From Phytoactinopolyspora endophytica (GTDB lineage Bacteria > Actinomycetota > Actinomycetes > Jiangellales > Jiangellaceae), in assembly GCF_004138495.1 (NCBI RefSeq), contig NZ_ML142849.1, positions 49,197 to 76,755 of the forward strand: a DNA stretch of 27,559 nucleotides. Reading direction: 5' to 3'. The notes beneath the pieces are model-generated. The model made no database searches and was not told the DNA's origin. It was given only the letters and a program-made list of their open reading frames with translations. Shown piece after piece: positions 1-5,321 of the stretch. Both the position numbers and the translations under genes were made by a program. Each line of letters begins with the position of its first letter. Position 1 is the stretch's first letter.

Positions 1-107
1 GCGGTGGTCGACGGGGTGCATTGCAGCGCCAGCCCGACGCCGCCGACGTCGAGTACGGCCTCGGTCGGGCGGATGCCCGCCACCTGCCCACGTACGAACG
101 TGATCAA
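1..107 (-). CDS. ruvA: Holliday junction DNA helicase RuvA, N-terminal fragment (cut by window edge)
   Basis: The first 35 codons of a minus-strand gene that continues off the left edge. Translation from the TTG at 107 gives MITFVRGQVAGIRPTEAV and then a DVGGVGLALQC segment. This matches the start of RuvA, the tetrameric protein that binds Holliday junctions and loads the RuvB motor. The TTG directly follows the ruvC stop codon (TAG at 110-108) with no intervening base, and a GGTGAGG ribosome-binding site lies just upstream inside the ruvC end. Translational coupling with ruvC is therefore likely. The gene order ruvC-ruvA is the usual one in actinobacteria, where ruvB normally follows. The identity rests on only 35 residues but the context makes it firm. 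Confidence 0.88.
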   Translation of the reverse strand, partial: MITFVRGQVAGIRPTEAVLDVGGVGLALQCTPSTT

Positions 108-620
108 CTACCTCACCCCATTCATCGCCGTCGCCAGCCGATTCGCCGCTCCACCTCGCCAGACCTGGCAGATCGCCAGGGCCAGCGCGTCAGAGGCGTC
201 CGCTGGGCTCGGCTTGCTCTCCAGCCGTAGCAGGCGCATCACCATGAACGCGACCTGGTCCTTGTCCGCCCGTCCGTTACCGCTCACGGCGGCTTTCACC
301 TCGCTGGGCGTATGCATCGCCACGGTCAGTCCGCGACGCGCGGCCACGAGCGCCGCGACCCCGCTCGCCTGAGCAGTACCCATCACAGTCCGGACGTTGT
401 GCTGGCTGAAGACGCGCTCCACGGCGATCGAGTCGGGACGGTACTCGGCTATCCACTCGTCCAGCTTCGCCTCGATCGCCAGCAGCCGCTCCCCCAGCGG
501 AAGGTCTGACGGCGTCCGGACGACGTTGACGTCCACCAGGCGGAGCGGGCGGCCGGGCGCACCGTCCACGACTCCCATGCCACACCTGGTCAGCCCCGGG
601 TCAACGCCGAGAACACGCAT
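108..620 (-). CDS. ruvC: Holliday junction resolvase RuvC
   Basis: Crossover junction endodeoxyribonuclease of 170 residues, which makes paired nicks in Holliday junctions during recombinational repair. The four acidic metal ligands are present: D7 in [11 protein letters not shown]68 in AVERVF, and D141 and D144 in [12 protein letters not shown]. The ATG at 620 is chosen because the family begins MRVLGVDPG; the reading frame stays open 14 codons further up, but that part is not conserved. An AGGGAG lies upstream. In other actinobacteria yebC usually precedes ruvC closely. Here an 8.9-kb block separates them, so ruvC must have its own promoter in 621-840 or depend on an unusual transcript. Confidence 0.95.
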   Translation of the reverse strand: MRVLGVDPGLTRCGMGVVDGAPGRPLRLVDVNVVRTPSDLPLGERLLAIEAKLDEWIAEYRPDSIAVERVFSQHNVRTVMGTAQASGVAALVAARRGLTVAMHTPSEVKAAVSGNGRADKDQVAFMVMRLLRLESKPSPADASDALALAICQVWRGGAANRLATAMNGVR

Positions 621-805
621 ACAGCTGGCACTCCCTCGAGGTCGCGCGGACATCGGCCCCACCGATCAGGCCATCGGGAACGGGGACCTGCCGGACGCCC
701 GCCGAACACTAGTTCGGCTTCATACAGTACCTCCCCGCGATGTCGCGCCACCGGCCGCCACGCCGCGCGACCCTGCAGCGGCGTACCGCCGGCTCATTAA
801 CTCGA

Positions 806-834
806 TTGCCGGGTGATCGGCCGGCCCTGATAAT
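806..834 (+). promoter_or_regulatory. Probable leaderless promoter of the GNAT gene
   Basis: TTGCCG (806-811), a 17-nt spacer and GATAAT (829-834) form a good sigma-A-type promoter (4/6 and 5/6 matches). Transcription would start about 7 nt after the -10 element, at the A of the ATG at 841. No Shine-Dalgarno sequence precedes that ATG, which fits a leaderless message. Such messages are common in actinobacteria. Confidence 0.5.
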
Positions 835-840
835 CGCCTC

Positions 841-1377
841 ATGAGTGACCTCGTGATTCGTAGCGCAGTGGCCGAGGACGTGGTCTTTCTGGAAGACATG
901 CTCGTGGAGGCCGCGAATTGGCCGAGCCACCTGGACCGCAGCAGAGCGGACACCTTGTCGGACCCGGCCATCGCGCACTACATCGATGGCTGGCCGCACA
1001 GGACGGACGTCGGGGTGGTGGCCGACGACGATGATCAGCCGGTCGGCGCGGCATGGCTGCGCTTCTTCACTGAGTCTGACCCCGGCTACGGCTTCGTTCG
1101 CGAGGACATTCCAGAGCTGGCCGTCGGCGTCGTCGCGCACCGGCGTGGTCAGGGTGTGGGCCGCATGCTGTTGCGTGCGCTCGCCGACGCGGCGCGACAG
1201 AGCGGCGATATCGAGCACATCAGCCTGAGCGTGGAACACGGCAACGAGGCAGGCGCCGCACTGTACCGCTCGGAAGGCTACCGAGTGATCGAGAGCCGTG
1301 GACATGCCGACACCATGCTGCTGGACCTGTGGGAGCCGGGAGACGCTGCGGCCCGGATCGCCGGCGATAGCCACTAG
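841..1377 (+). CDS. GNAT-family N-acetyltransferase
   Basis: A 178-residue single-domain GCN5-related acetyltransferase, predicted to be cytosolic, transferring an acetyl group from acetyl-CoA to an amine. The acetyl-CoA pyrophosphate loop is visible at about residues 97-110 (GVVAHRRGQGVGRMLL, matching R-x-x-G-x-G). It follows a beta-strand PELAVGVV. The C-terminal AALYRSEGYRVIE is the usual final strand-helix motif (N/A-x-x-L-Y-x-x-x-G-F/Y). The substrate cannot be told from sequence. The ATG at 841 has no ribosome-binding site and lies at the predicted transcription start. The gene converges on the SUMF1-like gene, with about 50 nt between the stops. Confidence 0.88.
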   Translation: MSDLVIRSAVAEDVVFLEDMLVEAANWPSHLDRSRADTLSDPAIAHYIDGWPHRTDVGVVADDDDQPVGAAWLRFFTESDPGYGFVREDIPELAVGVVAHRRGQGVGRMLLRALADAARQSGDIEHISLSVEHGNEAGAALYRSEGYRVIESRGHADTMLLDLWEPGDAAARIAGDSH

Positions 1378-1428
1378 GCCTCCGTGGTTCCGGGCGCGTC
1401 GTCTGCAGGCGGCCGGGACTGCCCTGTC

Positions 1429-2130
1429 TCAGCGCACGGTGGAACGTGCGACGCGGAACCCGACGTCGTCGATCTGGAAGGTGGGGTGGCTACGGCGTCG
1501 CACCGACGCCCGGCAGCTCCAGTGCTCGTCGAACCACCCGCCGCCGCGTAGCACCCGGTACGTGCCGTAGACCTCGGCGTCGTAGAGATCCCAGCACCAC
1601 TCCCACACGTTGCCCAGCGTGTCGTACAGGCCCCACGTGTTGGCCCGTTTGCCACCGACATCGTGAATCCGCTCATGCGAGTTGCGGCGATACCACGCGA
1701 TCTCGTCGAGTGGCCCGTACCGCGCGCCTGTCGTGCCGGCACGACAGGCGTGTTCCCACTCGGCTTCGGTCGGCAACCGGTAGCCGTCAGCGGACGCGTC
1801 CCACTCGATGTCCGCAGGGTTCTCTGTGTCTGCGGGGTTCTCAGCGTCAGCATGCAGGAGGTACGTCGGCTCCAGCCCTTCTCGCCGGGACAGGGCGTTG
1901 CAGAACCGGGCTGCATCCCACCAGGAGACGCCTTCCACCGGCAATCGGTTGCCGACCGCGGTGCTCGGCCGCTCATCGGTGACCTCTGCGAACAGCGCCT
2001 GGGTGATCGGAAACGCGCCGAGCTGGTAGGGCGCAAGCTCAACCGCCCAGCTGCGCTGCGTGCGCCGGTCCGACAGCGTCACCTGCCCGGCCGGCACGTC
2101 GATCATCTCGTTTTCCGCGCGCACATCCAC
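1429..2130 (-). CDS. SUMF1/FGE-fold protein (EgtB/sulfatase-modifying-factor family), catalytic Cys pair incomplete
   Basis: A 233-residue protein of the formylglycine-generating-enzyme fold. Visible family marks are PVEGVSWWDAARFCNALS, LPTEAEWEHACRAGT, NTWGLYDTLGNVWEWC and the closing RVLRGGGWFD...CRASVR...DVGFRVA. True aerobic FGE has two cysteines near the C terminus, spaced as in C-x4-C within the RGGS motif. Here the first position is Asp and only the second Cys remains, so conversion of a sulfatase Cys to formylglycine is unlikely. Other roles known for this fold include binding or hydroxylation functions, but none can be assigned. Start is either GTG 2130 or ATG 2106. The latter has a GGA about 8 nt upstream and may be the real one. 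It is transcribed away from the iron operon, with the iron boxes in the shared upstream region. Confidence 0.82.
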   Translation of the reverse strand: MDVRAENEMIDVPAGQVTLSDRRTQRSWAVELAPYQLGAFPITQALFAEVTDERPSTAVGNRLPVEGVSWWDAARFCNALSRREGLEPTYLLHADAENPADTENPADIEWDASADGYRLPTEAEWEHACRAGTTGARYGPLDEIAWYRRNSHERIHDVGGKRANTWGLYDTLGNVWEWCWDLYDAEVYGTYRVLRGGGWFDEHWSCRASVRRRSHPTFQIDDVGFRVARSTVR

Positions 2131-2308
2131 AAGAAGCCGATCTTACCCGCTGGGACGCGACCGTCTGATCAGCGTGTTCAACGTCGTGCGCTGAACCGTG
2201 CTCGTTCGGACCGCTCTGAGCGGCCCAGGTTCACACGACCGGTCGCGCGACGGGGTTCGGCAGTGAGCCAACCGAGGGCGCAGGCGTAAGTGAGACGAGA
2301 TGTCTCAG

Positions 2309-2327
2309 TTTGGCAAGGCTTACCACA
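2309..2327 (+). promoter_or_regulatory. IdeR/DmdR-type iron box 1
   Basis: TTTGGCAAGGCTTACCACA matches 13 of 19 positions of the DtxR/IdeR consensus (TTAGGTTAGSCTAACCTAA), including the central AGGCT core and ACC. It covers the -35 element of the fbpA promoter. Confidence 0.7.
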
Positions 2328-2339
2328 CTTGGCTATGGT
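2310..2339 (+). promoter_or_regulatory. Promoter of the iron-transport operon
   Basis: TTGGCA (2310-2315), an 18-nt spacer and TATGGT (2334-2339) form a sigma-A-type promoter, with 5/6 and 4/6 matches. The -35 lies in iron box 1 and the -10 in iron box 2, so an iron-loaded DtxR-family repressor on either box would exclude RNA polymerase. A start near 2346 gives a leader of about 150 nt before fbpA. Confidence 0.6.
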
Positions 2340-2352
2340 AAGGCTCACCTTA
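2334..2352 (+). promoter_or_regulatory. IdeR/DmdR-type iron box 2
   Basis: TATGGTAAGGCTCACCTTA matches 14 of 19 positions of the DtxR/IdeR consensus. It starts 25 bp after box 1, so the two dimer sites lie about two and a half helical turns apart. It covers the -10 element of the fbpA promoter. Confidence 0.78.
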
Positions 2353-2497
2353 ATGCTGTGGGCTGGATATGTGGCCTCGTCAGCCGTATCGGCGAACTCA
2401 TGACCGATCGGCATCGGTGGATCGAGAAAGCGGAACGAGCTTCATCTCGCAAGCGTGGGAAGCCCCACGGATACGGACATGATGCGGAGGGACCGCG
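2353..2497 (+). other. 5' leader of the iron operon with two small hairpins
   Basis: This stretch between the iron-boxed promoter and fbpA holds no convincing gene. Two perfect 6-bp stems are visible: ACCGAT/ATCGGT (2403-2418, 4-nt loop) and CGTGGG/CCCACG (2454-2469, 4-nt loop). The second ends 28 nt before the fbpA start. The fbpA ribosome-binding site GGAGGG (2486-2491) is outside both. I do not recognise a known riboswitch here. Confidence 0.35.
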
Positions 2498-3511
2498 ATG
2501 CGGGCCAGAAGTGCGAACAGAACCGCCCGAGGCTTGGTGGGGACGCTGGTCCTGCTCCCCGTTCTGGCCGCCTGCGGCTCCGACGATGCCGACCTGACGG
2601 TCTACTCGGGGCGCGGCGAGTCGCTCGTGGGCCCGATCATCGAGCAGTTCGAAGAGGACAGCGAGTTGACCGTCGACGTCCGCTACGGCAACACAGCGGA
2701 GATGGCGGCTCAGATCCTCGACGAGGGCTCCAACACCCCGGCGGACGTCTTCCTCGCGCAGGACGCGGGCGCGCTCGGCGAGGTCTCAGCGGCCGGCATC
2801 TTCGCACCCCTCCCCGCGGAGCTTCTCGACATGGTCGACGCCGCCTACAGCTCGGCCGACGGCGACTGGGTGGGTCTCTCCGGCCGCTCGCGCACCGTCG
2901 TCTACAACACCGACCGGCTCGGCGAGGACGACCTCCCGGAGACGATCGCCGAGTTCACCGACCCCGGATGGGAGGGTCGGATCGGCTGGGCGCCGTCCAA
3001 CGCCAGCTTCCAGGCGTTCGTCACCGCGATGCGCGTCCTCGAAGGCGAGGACACCACCAGGGCATGGCTCGAGGACATGCGGGACAACGGCACCCAGGTC
3101 TATGACAACAACATCGCCATCCTCGACGCCGTCGCGAACGGCGAGGTCGACGCGGGCCTGGTCAACCATTACTACCTGTACCCCCGATTGGAGGAGGAAC
3201 CGGACCTTCCCGCTGCCAACAAGTTCTACGCCGATGGCGACATCGGCGCGCTGGTGAACGTCGCCGGAGCGGGCATCCTCGCCGAGTCCGAGAACGCCGA
3301 CGCGGCCACCGAGTTCGTCGAGTTCCTGCTCAGCGACACCGGCCAGACATACTTCGCCGAGGAGACCTCGGAGTTCCCGCTTGTCGAAGGGGTCGCGCAA
3401 CCCGACGGCATGCCCTCGTTGGAGTCCCTCACACCGCCGTCGCTCGACCTCGCCCAGCTGGAGGATCTCAGCGGGACGCTGGATCTCCTGCAACAGACCG
3501 GGGTTCTGTAA
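2498..3511 (+). CDS. Fe(III) ABC transporter substrate-binding lipoprotein (FbpA-like)
   Basis: A 337-residue extracytoplasmic solute-binding protein of the ferric-iron type (SBP family 1/6). It begins with a basic n-region and a hydrophobic stretch ending in the lipobox L23-A-A-C26, so it should be a membrane-anchored lipoprotein. The fold start LTVYSGRGESLVGPIIEQF and the segment SGRSRTVVYNTDRL are typical of FbpA/FutA proteins. The tyrosine pair Y225-Y226 in VNHYYLYPRL matches the iron-coordinating tyrosines of that family. A GGAGGG lies 6 nt upstream of the ATG. The gene is first in an operon behind two iron boxes, so expression under iron starvation is expected. Ferric iron, free or with a synergistic anion, is the likely ligand; a ferric chelate is possible. 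Confidence 0.9.
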   Translation: MRARSANRTARGLVGTLVLLPVLAACGSDDADLTVYSGRGESLVGPIIEQFEEDSELTVDVRYGNTAEMAAQILDEGSNTPADVFLAQDAGALGEVSAAGIFAPLPAELLDMVDAAYSSADGDWVGLSGRSRTVVYNTDRLGEDDLPETIAEFTDPGWEGRIGWAPSNASFQAFVTAMRVLEGEDTTRAWLEDMRDNGTQVYDNNIAILDAVANGEVDAGLVNHYYLYPRLEEEPDLPAANKFYADGDIGALVNVAGAGILAESENADAATEFVEFLLSDTGQTYFAEETSEFPLVEGVAQPDGMPSLESLTPPSLDLAQLEDLSGTLDLLQQTGVL

Positions 3512-3512
3512 C

Positions 3513-5321
3513 GTGCGAGCCGGCGGTTCGCCGTCCAGACGCCCGTTGCCCGGGCGTCTCACACCAAGACGTCTCACACCAAGCCGCCTCCTGGCCGGGG
3601 CAGCCATGGCGGTTGCCGCGCTCGCGGTGCTGCCCGCCGTCTACCTCGTCGTCCGCGCGGCCGACGGCGGAGGTGCGGCCGCGTGGGACGTCCTCAGACA
3701 TGCGCGCACACTCGAGGTGCTGCTGAACACCGCGGGTCTGACGGCTGCGGTCACCTGCGGCGCGGTCGCGCTCGGCGCTCCCCTGGCCTGGCTCACCATC
3801 CGAACCGATATCCCGCTCCGCGGCCTGGTGACCGTGCTGCTCGCACTACCGCTGGCGTTGCCGTCGTACATCGCCGCCTACGCCTACGTGTCCTTCCTCT
3901 CCCCGCGCGGCGTCCTACAGGGATGGCTCGAGCCGCTCGGCGTGGAACGGCTGCCGTCGATCTACGGCTTCTGGGGCGCCTGGGCCGTGCTGACCGTCAT
4001 CTCCTACCCGTACGTCTTCTTGACTGTCCGGGCGGCGCTGCGCCGGATCGATCCCAGCGCCGAGGAGGCGAGCCGCACGCTCGGTCAGTCCGCGATCGGC
4101 ACCTTCCGGCGGGTGCTCATCCCGGCGCTGCGCCCGGCTCTGGCCTCCGGTGGACTGCTCGTGGCGCTGTATACGCTCAGCGACTTCGGTGCGGTGTCGA
4201 TGCTCCGGTTCGACGCCTTCACCCGGGTCATCTATGTCCGATACGGGTTGATCGACCGTTCCGCGGCCGCGGTACTTGCCCTGCTCCTGGTCGCGCTCGC
4301 GCTGGTGGTGCTGATCACCGAGATGAGGACCCGGCAGACGGCCACCGGACACCTGCACGCAGGCTCACGACGGGCTCGCCCGATATCGCTGGGCCGGTGG
4401 CGCTGGCCTGCGCTCACCGCCGCGTTCGGGGTCTTCGTCGCCGGTGCGGTACTGCCCGTCGGGGTCATGGTGCTGTGGCTGGTGCGCGGGATCCGAGGGG
4501 GTGACGCGTTCGGGCCTCTCGGCGAGCTGGTGGCGAACAGCATGCAGGCGTCCGCGCTGGGTGCGCTGGCGGCGATCGTCGCGGCGTGGCCGGTGGCGAT
4601 CCTGACCGCGCGCCACCAGAGCAACGCGACCCGGTTCTTGGAGCCGGTCACGTGGATCGGCTACGCACTCCCCGGCGTGGTGGTCGCCCTGGGACTCGTC
4701 TCGTTCGGCGCGCGGCACGTCCCGGATCTCTACCAGACCATGGCCATGCTGGTGGCCGCATACGTCGTGATGTTCCTACCACTTGCCGCCGGGCCGATCA
4801 AGACCTCCGTCCAGCAGGTCAACCCCGCCTGGGAGGAAGCCTCACGCACACTTGGGCACGGAGCGCGGAGCACCTTCCGCCGGGTGGTCGTGCCGCTCTC
4901 CCGGCCCGGCGTGATGACCGCCGCGGCGCTGGTCTTCCTGACCGTCATGAAAGAGCTGCCCGCCACCCTCATGCTGGCGCCGACCGGATTCTCCACCCTG
5001 GCCACGCAGGTCTGGAGCGCCACGTCCGACAACTTCTACGGCCGCGCCGCCGCTCCGGCACTGACGCTGGTGATCCTGGCGAGCATCCCCACCGCTGTCT
5101 TGGCGTTGCGGGACGAGGCCCGGCCTCGTCGACGTCCCCGCGCCTCCGGCGACCGGTCAGGCTCGCAGGGCCCGGCAGACGGTCCCGGCCGGACAGGCAG
5201 GCCCCCGGCGCCCACCGGCGAACGTCCGAACGTGCCGCCGGTACCGGCCGGCATCTCGGCCAGCGGCCCGGCGGCTTCCCCGACGACGGCCCGGGCCGCC
5301 ACCGCGGGAGGCCGGAGATGA
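3513..5321 (+). CDS. Fe(III) ABC transporter permease, two fused permease domains (FbpB-like)
   Basis: A 602-residue inner-membrane permease starting at the GTG 3513, one base after the fbpA stop. It contains two complete ABC permease domains in tandem, as usual for FbpB/CysTW-like iron permeases. Each domain carries an EAA loop that docks the ATPase: EEASRTLGQSAIGTFRRV at 184 and EEASRTLGHGARSTFRRV at 441. About 12 membrane segments are visible. Two oddities are seen. The N-terminus encodes RLTPR-RLTPS from a 14-nt tandem duplication. The C-terminus has a 69-residue tail (534-602) rich in Pro, Gly, Ser and Arg with no membrane segment, which most FbpB proteins lack. Its stop overlaps the next start (ATGA), indicating translational coupling. 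Confidence 0.92.
   Translation: MRAGGSPSRRPLPGRLTPRRLTPSRLLAGAAMAVAALAVLPAVYLVVRAADGGGAAAWDVLRHARTLEVLLNTAGLTAAVTCGAVALGAPLAWLTIRTDIPLRGLVTVLLALPLALPSYIAAYAYVSFLSPRGVLQGWLEPLGVERLPSIYGFWGAWAVLTVISYPYVFLTVRAALRRIDPSAEEASRTLGQSAIGTFRRVLIPALRPALASGGLLVALYTLSDFGAVSMLRFDAFTRVIYVRYGLIDRSAAAVLALLLVALALVVLITEMRTRQTATGHLHAGSRRARPISLGRWRWPALTAAFGVFVAGAVLPVGVMVLWLVRGIRGGDAFGPLGELVANSMQASALGALAAIVAAWPVAILTARHQSNATRFLEPVTWIGYALPGVVVALGLVSFGARHVPDLYQTMAMLVAAYVVMFLPLAAGPIKTSVQQVNPAWEEASRTLGHGARSTFRRVVVPLSRPGVMTAAALVFLTVMKELPATLMLAPTGFSTLATQVWSATSDNFYGRAAAPALTLVILASIPTAVLALRDEARPRRRPRASGDRSGSQGPADGPGRTGRPPAPTGERPNVPPVPAGISASGPAASPTTARAATAGGRR
3555..3584 (+). repeat. Tandem duplication inside the permease N-terminus
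   Basis: Two adjacent 15-nt units, CGTCTCACACCAAGA and CGTCTCACACCAAGC, are identical at 14 positions. They encode RLTPR and RLTPS ahead of the first membrane segment. The copy is in frame and probably recent, since no silent drift is seen. Confidence 0.75.

Noticed and set aside
701..718. Hairpin GCCGAAC-ACTA-GTTCGGC upstream of ruvC
   Set aside because: A perfect 7-bp stem, but it lies upstream of both divergent genes, where no transcript is known to end. It may be chance.
2178..2597. Small open frames around the iron boxes on both strands
   Set aside because: They have no ribosome-binding site or recognisable motif, overlap the iron boxes or fbpA, and fit chance frames.
4586..5317. Open frame extending 244 codons upstream of the fusion gene
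   Set aside because: It overlaps the permease in another frame, has no hydrophobic or domain signal, and the ATG at 5318 makes a classic ATGA overlap.
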